Counted from the first letter of the stretch, positions 1 through 8,706 are shown. The stretch is 64,000 nucleotides of DNA from Paraburkholderia sp. (GCF_024281035.1 NZ_JAMXLH010000032.1:94764-158763); one strand, 5' to 3'. Notes: a model not told the origin generated them from the letters alone. Numbers and translations: made by a program.

Positions 1-813
1 CTGACGGTGCTCGATATTTCGTTCGATTCGAATCGTGAGGCGCTCACGAAGCTGCTCGACCAGGATATCCGCATCGAGTACTTCGACCATCACTACGCGG
101 GCGATCTGCCGCAAACCGTGAATCTCATCGCACATATCGACACCACCGCCCAGGTCTGCACGAGCGTGCTCGTCGACCGGCATCTGGCTGGCCGCTACCG
201 CACCTGGGCGATCACGGCGGCGTTTGGCGACAACCTGGGCGCGACGGCGCAGACGCTCGCCACGCAGGTGGGGCTCACGCAGGCGCAGACGGATCAGCTG
301 CGCGACCTTGGCGACTCGATCAACTACAACGCCTATGGCGACACCGTCGAGGATCTCATCATCGCGCCGCAGACGCTGTACGAGACGCTCAAGCCTTACG
401 CCGATCCGTTCGAATTCATCGCTGCGGAGCCTGTCGTGCAGCGTCTCGCCGAATGCCGCAAGGAAGATCTGGCGCTCGCGCAAACCGTTACGCCGCTGAT
501 CGCGCTGCAGTACGGCAGCGTTTTCGTGCTGCCCGACGCGCCGTGGACGCGGCGCGTGCGCGGCGTGTTCGGCAACGCGCTCGCGACCGGCGAGCCCACA
601 CGCGCGCACGCCGTGTTGACGACCAACACGGACGGCACCTATACCGTGAGCGTGCGTGCGCCGCTCGCGAGCCCGCGCGGCGCCGACGAACTGTGTCGCG
701 CATTCCCCGGCGGCAATGGCCGTGTGGGCGCGGCGGGCATCAACAGCCTCGAGCACGGCCGGCTCGACGCATTCGTCACGGCGTTCGCGCGCGTGTTCGG
801 GCGCACGCGTTAA
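1..813 (+). CDS. DHH-family phosphoesterase, 5' end cut by window edge
   Basis: The frame is already open at base 1, so the true start lies upstream; about 270 residues are visible. A DHH-like metal motif (EYFDHHYAGD) sits near the visible N-terminus and a DHHA1-like glycine-rich segment (GGNGRVGAAG) near the C-terminus. This is the arrangement of DHH phosphoesterases, which cleave phosphodiester bonds in oligonucleotides or related substrates using Mn ions. The substrate cannot be read from the sequence. The following gap holds a relic on the other strand and no same-strand partner. I am fairly sure of the family and unsure of the role. Confidence 0.75.
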   Translation: MTVLDISFDSNREALTKLLDQDIRIEYFDHHYAGDLPQTVNLIAHIDTTAQVCTSVLVDRHLAGRYRTWAITAAFGDNLGATAQTLATQVGLTQAQTDQLRDLGDSINYNAYGDTVEDLIIAPQTLYETLKPYADPFEFIAAEPVVQRLAECRKEDLALAQTVTPLIALQYGSVFVLPDAPWTRRVRGVFGNALATGEPTRAHAVLTTNTDGTYTVSVRAPLASPRGADELCRAFPGGNGRVGAAGINSLEHGRLDAFVTAFARVFGRTR

Positions 814-844
814 GCGCTTCCAGCTTGCGGCTTCTATTTTTCAT

Positions 845-960
845 TCACTCGCTGCGTCCGGGCTGCGCCTCGCCGCGTGCCCCGGACCAGCGCCAGTTGC
901 GGATCCCGGGCATGTCGTCGCCGTACGTGTCGACGTAGCGCCGGTGCTCAGCATGGGTGG
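845..960 (-). pseudogene. relic of a phosphoketolase C-terminus
   Basis: On the minus strand the stretch at about 887-940 encodes RYVDTYGDDMPGIRNWRW, followed by a short tail and a stop at 845-847. Phosphoketolases (Xfp, cleaving xylulose-5-P or fructose-6-P to acetyl-P) end in a very similar 'YI..HG.DMPEIR.W.W' sequence. The rest of the open frame, up to about 1540, shows no phosphoketolase character and runs antisense into the aminotransferase gene, so only the extreme 3' end appears to survive. The assignment rests on this short motif alone. The remainder of the 814-1316 gap shows nothing I recognise. Confidence 0.5.
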
Positions 961-1316
961 GAAAAAACGGACCTGCAGTGAATCGGCAAATAGCGAGCCA
1001 GGGGCTCGGCGCGCTGAATGCGAACGTGTTGCCGTATCGCTCGTAGCCGGGACGGTAGATCGGCGTGTAATGCGCTTTTAGTCTTTTTAGTTCGTGGCGC
1101 GCAACGCACCTGGAGAGAGTGCTTAAAGAAGGCGCTTTAAGCACATGCGCGCGTTCGCGGATGCTTCGGCCATTACCTGCGACGATGTGGCTCAAGTCCG
1201 GGAACGCGCGCATTTGCGTTGATGAAACGCGTTTTAGCGCTCTTCCTGCAGATGCGTTTGCAATCCTGCCGTAAACGCTGCGGCAAAACCCAACGCACCT
1301 GCTGCGGAAAAGCGAT

Positions 1317-2444
1317 TTAAAGGAAGCTGCCCAACGCCTTGTCGAACCTCGCGACCGTGCCTTCGATGTCATGCAGTTTGTCGAGGCCGAACAGGCCAAT
1401 GCGGAAGGTTCGGAAATCTTCCGGCTCGTTGCATTGCAGGGGAACGCCGGGAGCGATCTGCAAGCCGGCATCGGCGAATTTCTTGCCCGAACGAATGCCA
1501 TCGTCGTCCGTGTAGCAAACCACGACGCCCGGTGCCTCAAAACCTTCGGCCGCCACGCTCCGGAAACCCTTTGCAGCCAGCAGTGCGCGAATGCGCTTGC
1601 CGAGTTCGAGCTGCTCGGCTTGCACCTTGTCGAAGCCGTATGCCTCGGTTTCCATCATCACGTTGCGCAGCGTTGCGAGACTGTCCGTGGGCATCGTCGC
1701 GTGGTATCCGAACCCGCCGTTCTCGTAGGCTTCCATGATCTGCAGCCATTTGCGCAGATCGCAGGCGAAGCTGGTACTGGTGGTGGTTTCAATTCGTTCG
1801 CGGGCGAGCGTGCCGAGCATGACCAGCGCGCAGCAGGGCGGTGCGCTCCAGCCCTTTTGCGGTGCGCTGATCAGGACATCGACGCCACTCGCTTCCATGT
1901 CGACCCAGATCGTGCCGGAGGCGATGCAATCCAGCACGAACATGCCGCCGACAGCATGCACGGCGTCGGCGACCGCGCGCAAATAAGCCTCGGGCAACAT
2001 CATCCCGGAGGCGGTTTCGACGTGCGGCGCAAAGACCAGATCAGGCTTGTGTTCCTTGATTGCGGCAACGACTTCTTCGATCGGGGCCGGTGCATAGGCG
2101 GCCTGCCTTCCCTGTTCGACCGGGCGCGCTTTCAACACCGTCGATTCGGCCGGAATGCCGCCCATGTCGAAAATCTGCGACCAGCGGAAACTGAACCAGC
2201 CATTGCGGATGACCAGACACTTCTTGTTCGTCGCGAACTGCCGGGCGACGGCTTCCATGCCGAACGTTCCGCTGCCCGGAACGACAACGGCCGATTTCGC
2301 GTTGTAAACCTTTTTCAGGGCGCGCGAAATATCGTGCATCACGCCCTGAAAGAGCTTCGACATGTGATTGATCGATCGGTCTGTGTAAACGACCGAATAT
2401 TCGAGGAGCCCCTCGCGGTCGACATTGGGAAGTAAACCTGGCAC
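1317..2444 (-). CDS. class V aminotransferase (alanine/serine-glyoxylate type)
   Basis: A 375-residue fold-type I PLP enzyme of the class V family, close to alanine-glyoxylate or serine-pyruvate aminotransferases by overall pattern. Visible signatures are the glycine-rich PLP-phosphate loop (VVPGSGTFGMEA), the cofactor-contacting Asp in FVLDCIASG and the Schiff-base Lys in SAPQKGW. I placed the start at GTG 2444 because an excellent GGAGG lies 5 bases upstream; a longer frame to 2537 exists but has no such site. It is transcribed away from the alcohol dehydrogenase gene. The amino donor and acceptor cannot be told from sequence. Confidence 0.85.
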   Translation of the reverse strand: MPGLLPNVDREGLLEYSVVYTDRSINHMSKLFQGVMHDISRALKKVYNAKSAVVVPGSGTFGMEAVARQFATNKKCLVIRNGWFSFRWSQIFDMGGIPAESTVLKARPVEQGRQAAYAPAPIEEVVAAIKEHKPDLVFAPHVETASGMMLPEAYLRAVADAVHAVGGMFVLDCIASGTIWVDMEASGVDVLISAPQKGWSAPPCCALVMLGTLARERIETTTSTSFACDLRKWLQIMEAYENGGFGYHATMPTDSLATLRNVMMETEAYGFDKVQAEQLELGKRIRALLAAKGFRSVAAEGFEAPGVVVCYTDDDGIRSGKKFADAGLQIAPGVPLQCNEPEDFRTFRIGLFGLDKLHDIEGTVARFDKALGSFL

Positions 2445-2768
2445 GCTTGCCTCCGGTAAGAATTGAATTATGGTGTGCAGTATTTTTGAATTGATACCGC
2501 TGCAACAACGCAAATAGGTTTTTCGCCTCAACGACAACAGATTCTAACGAAAGCTGCTTGCAACCTGGGGCATATTTTGTGTGTCATTTGGCGCACGCAC
2601 GCGCAGGATTCGCGCCACACGAAGCTCCCACGCGCGCAAGATATAGCGCGCACCGAATGCGTCAACATGCTGCACCGTCGTTCAGATCGCGGCGCGTGCG
2701 CCGACCGCGTAACATGATCCGTGCGGGCGCCGCGGTGCGTGTGGCGCTTCTCCAGGAGGAGGCAGGCA

Positions 2769-3755
2769 ATGCGAGCGATGTTGTTCGATGGCGCGAGTCC
2801 GTTGTTGCGCGAAGTCGAACTGCCCGACCCGACGCCGGGCGCGGGTCAGTTGCTGGTCGACGTGCGTGCCTGCGGCGTGTGCCGCACGGATCTGCACGTG
2901 GTCGACGGCGACTTGCAGCATCCGAAGCAGCCCCTGATTCCGGGCCACGAGATCGTCGGTACGGTCGCTGCAACCGGCGGCGGCGTGACCGGCTTCGCGC
3001 CCGGCGACCGCATCGGCGTGCCGTGGCTCGGCCACACCTGCGGCCATTGCCGCTTTTGCCTGCGGGGCCGGGAAAACCTCTGCGACGCACCGGGTTTCAC
3101 CGGGTATACGCTCGACGGCGGCTACGCCGGGCGTACCGTCGCCGACGCCCGCTACTGCTTTCATTTGCCGCGCCAGTACAGCGACGTCGAAGCTGCGCCG
3201 CTGCTGTGCGCGGGCCTGATCGGCTATCGCACGCTCGCGATGGCGGGCGACGCCGAGCGCATCGGCATTTACGGCTTTGGTGCGGCCGCACATATCGTCG
3301 CGCAGGTCGCGCGTCATGAGGGGCGTACGGTCTACGCGTTCACGCGTCCCGGCGATGTTGCCGCGCAGCAATTTGCGCGACGCCTTGGCGCCGCATGGGC
3401 GGGCGGCAGCGATGAGGCGCCGCCCGAGCCGCTCGACGCCGCGCTTCTGTTCGCTCCGGTCGGCGCGCTCGTTCCCGCGGCGCTGCGGGCCGTGACGAAG
3501 GGCGGAACGGTTGTCTGCGGCGGCATCCACATGAGCGACATTCCCGCGTTTCCTTACGCCTGGCTTTGGGAGGAGCGGCGCATCGTGTCGGTTGCGAATC
3601 TCACGCGCGAAGACGGCGCTGCGTTCATGGCGATCGCCGCGCGTCACACGCTTGAAATCGATGCGACGCCTTATCCGCTTGCGCGCGCAAACGAGGCGCT
3701 GGCCGACTTGCGCGCAGGGCGGCTCACGGGAGCAGCGGTGCTGACAATGACCTGA
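2769..3755 (+). CDS. zinc-dependent alcohol dehydrogenase
   Basis: A 328-residue medium-chain dehydrogenase. It has the catalytic-zinc residues in ACGVCRTD and PGHE and a four-cysteine structural-zinc loop (TCGHCRFC ... ENLC). The dinucleotide loop is GFGAAA where GxGxxG is usual. It resembles the AdhA-like enzymes that interconvert aldehydes and alcohols with NAD(P)H. ATG 2769 was chosen because AGGAGGA lies just upstream; an in-frame ATG at 2721 lacks one. It is followed in the same direction by a universal stress protein and PHB genes, a grouping that suggests redox balancing under low oxygen (inference). Confidence 0.88.
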   Translation: MRAMLFDGASPLLREVELPDPTPGAGQLLVDVRACGVCRTDLHVVDGDLQHPKQPLIPGHEIVGTVAATGGGVTGFAPGDRIGVPWLGHTCGHCRFCLRGRENLCDAPGFTGYTLDGGYAGRTVADARYCFHLPRQYSDVEAAPLLCAGLIGYRTLAMAGDAERIGIYGFGAAAHIVAQVARHEGRTVYAFTRPGDVAAQQFARRLGAAWAGGSDEAPPEPLDAALLFAPVGALVPAALRAVTKGGTVVCGGIHMSDIPAFPYAWLWEERRIVSVANLTREDGAAFMAIAARHTLEIDATPYPLARANEALADLRAGRLTGAAVLTMT

Positions 3756-3834
3756 ACGCGGGTGCTTGCGGCCGCAACGACGCCTGAACGTGGCAACGCA
3801 CCGCATTGGCGCGAGGGCTAATCCGTACCCAAAT

Positions 3835-3877
3835 GTAGTGGAATGATCAGACAATCGTAGTGGAAATGATCAGACAA
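3835..3877 (+). repeat. two direct copies of a 20-21 bp element
   Basis: GTAGTGGAATGATCAGACAA at 3835-3854 recurs at 3857-3877 with one extra A, separated by two bases. It lies in the promoter region of the universal stress gene. It could be a duplicated operator or paired ends left by an insertion element. No transposase is nearby. Confidence 0.8.
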
Positions 3878-3924
3878 ACAGCGCGCGGCGTGAGCCGCGC
3901 ACCATGGGCACAGCCCGGGAGGTC

Positions 3925-4389
3925 ATGATGTACAAGCAGATTCTGGTGGCGATTGATGGCAGCCGAAGCGGCCGGCGCGCACTCGACGAAGCCGTGAAGA
4001 TCGCGAAGGCGACAGGCGGCCATGTGCAGGCGCTATGTGTCGTGCAGCATCCCGCCCGGCTCGCGGACGTCGGCGCCGCTTATGCCGAAGAACTCTCGCA
4101 CGATCCCAATGCAAACGATGCCGCCACGTTGGCGCTGGACGAAGCGAAGACGGTATTCGCGCAGGAGGGCGTCTCGGGCAGCACGCGTGCCGCCGATGCC
4201 GTCGGCGAGGACATCGCCGGGGTGATCTACCGCATTGCAGCAGAAGACGACGCCGAACTTGTCGTGATGGGCACACGCGGGCTTTCGGGGGTGAAACGCC
4301 TGCTGCTCGGCAGCGTGGCAGAGGCATTTCTACGCATGGCCGATCGTCCGGTCATGCTCGTGCGCAGTGCTGAGGAAGCCGACGCGTAA
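3925..4389 (+). CDS. universal stress protein (UspA family)
   Basis: A 154-residue single-domain Usp. It begins MMYKQILVAIDGS and carries the ATP-binding signature near the C-terminus (VMGTRGLSGVKRLLLGSVAEAFLR, G-2x-G-9x-G(S/T) type), so it is probably an ATP-binding Usp. Start choice: GGGAGG precedes ATG 3925 and ATG 3928 by a normal spacing; an upstream ATG at 3904 would add seven residues. Usp genes sit beside PHB and alcohol dehydrogenase genes in the B. cenocepacia low-oxygen locus, which this neighbourhood resembles. Its exact partner or target is unknown. Confidence 0.92.
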   Translation: MMYKQILVAIDGSRSGRRALDEAVKIAKATGGHVQALCVVQHPARLADVGAAYAEELSHDPNANDAATLALDEAKTVFAQEGVSGSTRAADAVGEDIAGVIYRIAAEDDAELVVMGTRGLSGVKRLLLGSVAEAFLRMADRPVMLVRSAEEADA

Positions 4390-4843
4390 GTGAGCGGAAA
4401 GGCACGGCAAGGCGCTTGATATCCCATGCAGCGCCTCGCACGTGCCTGATCATCTGTCGCGAAAATAGCAAATAAGCATAGAAGTAAAGACGCTCACGCG
4501 TCACATGAATCTTAATAAATGATCTGGATCATCCGGCGCACGCACACTCGCCCCGCGCCGGCCTTTCTTCGTGCCTATGATGATGAGGGGATCTGGCGTA
4601 GTTCGAACTCGCCGCACTCCGAATCATCGTAGAGACGCGGCCGTATCCGCCTTTCACGAGCCGCCGTGATCCTCCATGCACCGCCGGGACGCAATTGTCG
4701 TCGCGCCGCTTGTTACCCGCCTGTGGCCCGCTCTTTGCGGGTTGCTCGCGGCCCCGCGGAATGTCTGCGTCCACGCTTCACTATTCGCGGTGCGCCGCAC
4801 CTGGCGCCACGCCGGGCACTGCAATCTTGTGAGGACACTGAAC
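4390..4843. other. 454-base intergenic region upstream of the phasin operon
   Basis: No convincing gene is seen. The first 150 bases are locally AT-richer (about 4455-4525) and contain the FNR-like dyad listed separately. The remaining 300 bases are GC-rich and form a long leader before the phasin ATG. An open frame from 4676 joins the phasin in frame but its residues do not look like a protein domain, so I treat it as leader. Confidence 0.6.
4519..4532. promoter_or_regulatory. FNR/Anr-like dyad
   Basis: ATGATCTGGATCAT is a perfect 6-2-6 inverted repeat. It matches the FNR/Anr/DNR consensus TTGAT-N4-ATCAA except for the two outermost bases. It lies 130 bases after the Usp gene and 312 bases before the phasin ATG, in the AT-richer part of the gap. 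That spacing implies a long leader or a second promoter. Oxygen control of the phasin-phaB-phaC set is inferred, not shown. Confidence 0.5.
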
Positions 4844-5377
4844 ATGGTCACCGTTTCCAATCCCTCGTTCGACGCCTGGCGCGTCAACGCCACTGCTGTG
4901 CTACAGATGCTCTCGCAGGGCGAACAGTGGCGCGAGCAGCTTCTCTCGCTTCAGCAACGCCGTTACGAACGCGACCGGGCCGCACTCGAGGGCGTGATGG
5001 AGACGCTGCGCGCCGCGCAGGACTGGAGCGATTTCGCAACGGCAAGCCAGTCGGTGCTGCGCGACTATCTCGGCGCGAGTGCGGCGATCTGGCAAGAGAG
5101 CGTCGCCGCCGCCATGCAGGGCGCGGGCGCCTGGACCGATACGGCACGCGGCATCGCGCAGAGCTGGCAGGACACGCTTGGCGGGCTGGAGCCGGGCGCG
5201 GCGACCGCATCGGCGATGCCCATGCGTGAATGGATGGCCGCATTCGAGCGTGCCGTCGGCGCGGCCGTGGCCAACGGTGTATCGATGACGAACGGCATGA
5301 CCCACGGCGCGGCGGGACACGCGCACGGCAACGGCAAGCAGGCTGCACACACACAAGGAGAACAACATGGCAGCTAA
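4844..5377 (+). CDS. phasin-like PHB granule protein
   Basis: A 177-residue, largely helical protein (NPSFDAWRVNATAVLQMLSQGEQWREQLLSLQQ...) with the amphipathic pattern of phasins, small proteins coating polyhydroxyalkanoate granules. The C-terminal 30 residues are Gly/His/Asn-rich and probably disordered. ATG 4844 is preceded by GAGGA; an in-frame upstream ATG at 4676 gives an implausible Arg-rich extension. Its stop overlaps the start of the PhaB-like gene by 11 bases, and that gene overlaps phaC, so the three are almost certainly translationally coupled. Similarity to characterised phasins is by pattern and context rather than by a diagnostic motif. Confidence 0.75.
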   Translation: MVTVSNPSFDAWRVNATAVLQMLSQGEQWREQLLSLQQRRYERDRAALEGVMETLRAAQDWSDFATASQSVLRDYLGASAAIWQESVAAAMQGAGAWTDTARGIAQSWQDTLGGLEPGAATASAMPMREWMAAFERAVGAAVANGVSMTNGMTHGAAGHAHGNGKQAAHTQGEQHGS

Positions 5378-6113
5378 TCGCATCGCATTCGTGACGGGCG
5401 GCATGGGCGGTCTCGGCGCGGCAATCAGCCGGCGGCTTTGCGACGCAGGCATGACGGTTGCGGTGTCGCACTCGCACGGCAACGATCACGTGCTTTCCTG
5501 GCTCGACGCCGAGGAGGCCGCGGGCCGTCACTTCGTGACGTACGAGATGGACGTCAGCGATTACGACTCGTGCCATCGCGCCGCCGAACAGGCGCTCGGC
5601 CAATTCGGCCATGTGGACGTGCTCATCAACAACGCGGGCATCACCTGCGACCGCACGTTCGTGAAGATGACGAAAGCCGACTGGGATTCGGTGCTGCACA
5701 CCGACCTCGACGCGCTCTTCAATATGACGAAGCCCTTCATGCCCGGCATGCTCGAACGCGGCTTCGGGCGGGTCGTCAATATCGGTTCGGTGAACGGCTC
5801 GCGCGGCGCGTACGGGCAGACCAATTACGCGGCGGCGAAAGCCGGGCTGCACGGCTTTACGAAATCGCTCGCGCTGGAAGTGGCGAAGAAGGGTGTGACC
5901 GTGAATACGGTGTCGCCCGGCTACCTCGCGACGCAGATGGTCGAGGCCGTGCCGAAGGAGGTGATGGACACGCGCATCCTGCCGCAGATTCCGGTCGGGC
6001 GGCTCGGCCAGCCGGACGAAATCGCGGCGCTGGTGGCGTTCCTGTGCTCCGACGAAGCGGCGTTTATCACGGGTGCCGATATCGCAATCAACGGCGGGAT
6101 GCACATGCAATGA
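5367..6113 (+). CDS. phaB: acetoacetyl-CoA reductase (PhaB-like SDR)
   Basis: A 248-residue short-chain dehydrogenase. It has the cofactor loop TGGMGGLGAAI, the NNAG motif and a complete Ser-Tyr-Lys set (NIGSVNG ... TNYAAAKAG). PhaB reduces acetoacetyl-CoA to (R)-3-hydroxybutyryl-CoA with NADPH, the monomer for PHB synthase. FabG-type activity on acyl-ACP cannot be excluded from sequence, but the position between phasin and PHA synthase, with overlaps on both sides, favours PHB synthesis. AAGGAGAA precedes ATG 5367. Confidence 0.9.
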   Translation: MAANRIAFVTGGMGGLGAAISRRLCDAGMTVAVSHSHGNDHVLSWLDAEEAAGRHFVTYEMDVSDYDSCHRAAEQALGQFGHVDVLINNAGITCDRTFVKMTKADWDSVLHTDLDALFNMTKPFMPGMLERGFGRVVNIGSVNGSRGAYGQTNYAAAKAGLHGFTKSLALEVAKKGVTVNTVSPGYLATQMVEAVPKEVMDTRILPQIPVGRLGQPDEIAALVAFLCSDEAAFITGADIAINGGMHMQ

Positions 6114-7987
6114 AGTCTGCGACGAAGCACACCAGGCCGAATGCGCGCCATGCCGATACCGCGCTGCAGGGGTCGGGCGGGATCAGCGCACCGAAAGGCA
6201 AGGAACCGGCGCACGCGCACAGAGCGGCGGTGCGGCCCGCGCCGCCCGCGATGACCCTCGTCGGCCTGCATGACGATCCGCTCGATCTCGTTGCGCATGC
6301 AAGTGTCGCTGCGCTCACGGGAGGGCTTTCGCCGGTTTCGGCCGTGCTGGCGTGCCTCGACTGGGGCATGCATCTGGCGATTTCGCCGGGCAAGTGTTTC
6401 GATCTCGCCCTGCGCGCTTCGCACGACGCGGCCGCTGCCTGGCGCGCTGCCCTGCCAGTGGTGGCTGGCGTGGCTACGGCGTCCGCAGCGTCGATGAAGG
6501 CGCCGGAGGCGCCCGCAGACGATCTGCGTTTCATTGCGCCGTCGTGGTCCGCGTGGCCGTTCAGCGCGTGGCGCGACAACTTCCTGCGCACGCAGGAATG
6601 GTGGCAGGAAGCGACGACCGGCGTGGCGGGCGTCGAGCGCCATCACGCCGACATCGTGCGTTTTCTGGCGCGTCAGTGGGTCGACGCGTGCTCGCCGGGC
6701 AATTTCATCGCGACCAACCCGGTCGTGCTCGAAGCCACCCTGGCGAGCGGCGGCGCGAACTTCGCCCAGGGCATGAAGCACTGGATGCAGGATTACGTCG
6801 CCGTGACAAAAGGTATGGGCGGCGCGCCCGTGCATACGCCGCTCGCGTATGAGCCGGGCAAGGATGTTGCGCTGACGCCGGGCAAGGTCGTGTGGCGCAA
6901 CGCACTGTGCGAGTTGCTCCAATACGATCCGGCAACGGCCGGCGTGGCGCGCGAACCTGTTTTCGTGGTGCCGTCGTGGATCATGAAGTACTACATTCTC
7001 GACCTCCAGCCGCACAACTCGCTGATCCGCTATCTGGTCGAGCAGGGGTTCACGGTGTTTGCGCTGTCCTGGCACAATCCACGGGCGTCTGCACGCGATC
7101 TCGGCCTGAACGATTACCTGCAGGCGATGCTCGATGCGCTCGATGCCGCCCGGGCCCGCTGCGGCGACGAAGCGGTCCAGGCCGTGGGCTATTGTCTCGG
7201 CGGCACGCTGCTTGCCATCGCGGCGGCGACGCTCGCACGCGACGGTAAAGACGACGCGCTACGTTCCATCTCGCTGATCGCCGCGCAAACCGATTTCAGC
7301 GAGCCCGGCGAGCTCGGCTTGTATATCGACGCGAGCGAACTGGCTGCGCTCGATGCGCTCATGTGGCGGCAGGGCTATCTGGACGGCTCGCAAATGGCGG
7401 CGACGTTCCAGTTGCTCAACGCACGCGATCTTGTCTGGTCGCGCATGATGAGCGAGTACCTGCTTGGCCGCCGCTCGAAGGCCAACGATCTGATGTCGTG
7501 GAATGCGGACACGACGCGCATGCCGTACCGCATGCATATCGAGTATCTGAACGATCTGTTCCTCCACAACGATCTCGCCGAGGGACGCTACTGCGTGGGC
7601 GACGAACCGGTTGCGCTTTCGGATATCGAGCAGCCGATGTTCGTCGTCGGCACCGAGCGCGATCACGTTTCGCCGTGGCGCTCGGTCTACAAGCTGCTGC
7701 TCTCGACCCACAATCCGCTTACGTTTCTGCTGACCGCGGGCGGTCACAACGCGGGCATCGTGTCGGAGCCCGGGCATCCGCGGCGTCATTACCGCTGTGC
7801 CACGCGCGACCCCGGAATGGCGTATCGCAGCCCGCAAGCGTTCTTTGACGGCACGCCGCCGGTTGAAGGATCGTGGTGGCCGCGCCTCGTGGAGTGGCTG
7901 CAGGAACAATCGAGCGGCGAAATCGAGGCCCGCGCCGTAACCGGAGGACTTGAGGACGCACCGGGTGTCTATATTTTCGAGCGATAA
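6110..7987 (+). CDS. phaC: poly(3-hydroxyalkanoate) synthase (PhaC-like)
   Basis: A 625-residue alpha/beta-hydrolase-type polymerase of class I size. The lipase-like box is GYCLGG with the nucleophile Cys at residue 362; the Asp (TERDHV, residue 518) and His (GGHNAG, residue 546) complete the triad. The 28-residue Asp-His spacing equals that of Cupriavidus necator PhaC. The first 50 residues are variable and Ala/His-rich. The start ATG overlaps the phaB stop (ATGA), which decides it over the longer open frame from 5438. It should polymerise (R)-3-hydroxyacyl-CoA on granules coated by the phasin encoded two genes upstream. Confidence 0.93.
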   Translation: MKSATKHTRPNARHADTALQGSGGISAPKGKEPAHAHRAAVRPAPPAMTLVGLHDDPLDLVAHASVAALTGGLSPVSAVLACLDWGMHLAISPGKCFDLALRASHDAAAAWRAALPVVAGVATASAASMKAPEAPADDLRFIAPSWSAWPFSAWRDNFLRTQEWWQEATTGVAGVERHHADIVRFLARQWVDACSPGNFIATNPVVLEATLASGGANFAQGMKHWMQDYVAVTKGMGGAPVHTPLAYEPGKDVALTPGKVVWRNALCELLQYDPATAGVAREPVFVVPSWIMKYYILDLQPHNSLIRYLVEQGFTVFALSWHNPRASARDLGLNDYLQAMLDALDAARARCGDEAVQAVGYCLGGTLLAIAAATLARDGKDDALRSISLIAAQTDFSEPGELGLYIDASELAALDALMWRQGYLDGSQMAATFQLLNARDLVWSRMMSEYLLGRRSKANDLMSWNADTTRMPYRMHIEYLNDLFLHNDLAEGRYCVGDEPVALSDIEQPMFVVGTERDHVSPWRSVYKLLLSTHNPLTFLLTAGGHNAGIVSEPGHPRRHYRCATRDPGMAYRSPQAFFDGTPPVEGSWWPRLVEWLQEQSSGEIEARAVTGGLEDAPGVYIFER

Positions 7988-8336
7988 GCGGTAAGCCGCG
8001 CGAGGTGTGTGAAGCACATGGGGCCACGGTGCTGAACGCCGTTTTGCGTTGCAGGAACGGCGAACGAATTAGATATCTGAATCATTGATCGGATGATCCG
8101 GGCACAGAGTACATGCTTTTGAACCCGTCACCGTTTTGGTGGTGTTGAAAAGGTGAGTTTCATGCCTTAAATCGCGCGGCATGAGACATGCGCACGACGT
8201 ACGGCAATGCGGCCGATGCAACCCTTGCGGCGCGCATGCGCGTACGCGTAACAAAGCGAAACACGTCTGTAGCGAAACTGTACGTTTCGGCCACTATACC
8301 AGGCAATACCGGGCGTTTTCGCACAGGAGAGATTCG
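7988..8336. other. 349-base gap after phaC
   Basis: No gene is seen. The stretch at 8060-8100 is AT-richer and contains half of an FNR-like motif (TTGAT) without a proper partner. A CATGCC / GGCATG inverted repeat lies at 8161-8183. A promoter for the small ORF at 8337 is expected in the last 100 bases but I could not pick its boxes with confidence. Confidence 0.4.
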
Positions 8337-8552
8337 ATGCTCAGTCACCACGAACTAGCGGCGCTGTTGCTGATTCGCGATGCACATACGCCAATCCAGA
8401 CGCTTGACTCCGATTTTCTGGCTCTGCAGCACTATCAGCTCGTGGAAATGGACGAGCACGCCGACGACACAGTGCCGCGACTCACGATACGCGGGCGTGA
8501 ATTGCTGAGACGCCTGGACGGCGACGGTGACGGCGACGGCGCAGGGGGTTGA
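8337..8552 (+). CDS. small hypothetical protein ending in Asp-Gly repeats
   Basis: A 71-residue acidic protein starting MLSHHELAALLLIRD, with AGGAGA six bases before ATG 8337. The body resembles small Burkholderia proteins whose C-terminal half (PRLTIRGRELLRRL) looks like the wing of a winged-helix fold. The last residues are a run of DGDGDGDG, encoded by GACGGCGACGG repeats that may expand and contract. A longer in-frame extension to 8181 is Cys/Arg-rich and implausible. A terminator at 8707-8729 may end this unit. The function is unknown. Confidence 0.6.
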   Translation: MLSHHELAALLLIRDAHTPIQTLDSDFLALQHYQLVEMDEHADDTVPRLTIRGRELLRRLDGDGDGDGAGG

Positions 8553-8566
8553 AACCCGCATAAAGG

Positions 8567-8608
8567 GGATTAAAGGCGAGGGATTAAAAGCGATGGATTA
8601 ACGGCAAG
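8567..8608 (+). repeat. three tandem 14-bp units
   Basis: GGATTAAAGGCGAG at 8567-8580 is followed directly by GGATTAAAAGCGAT and GGATTAACGGCAAG. The array lies just after the small ORF stop and before the terminator. It has no known role. Confidence 0.75.
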
Positions 8609-8706
8609 GAAGCAATGGAACCGGGACTGTCAAGCGGCTGACATTTGACGCTACGCCGGTTACAAACGCGTAATGAAGTGCGACGCCTTCTGCGTTAAAC
8701 TTCCGT

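Noticed and set aside
4676..4843. in-frame extension of the phasin
   Set aside because: The residues are Arg/Cys-rich without phasin character, and GAGGA marks the ATG at 4844.
5438..6109. 672-base in-frame extension upstream of phaC
   Set aside because: It lies wholly inside phaB in another frame, is Arg-rich, and the ATGA overlap at 6110 gives a normal PhaC length.
8080..8100. possible third FNR box (TTGATCGGATGATC)
   Set aside because: The second half-site does not match ATCAA at the right spacing.
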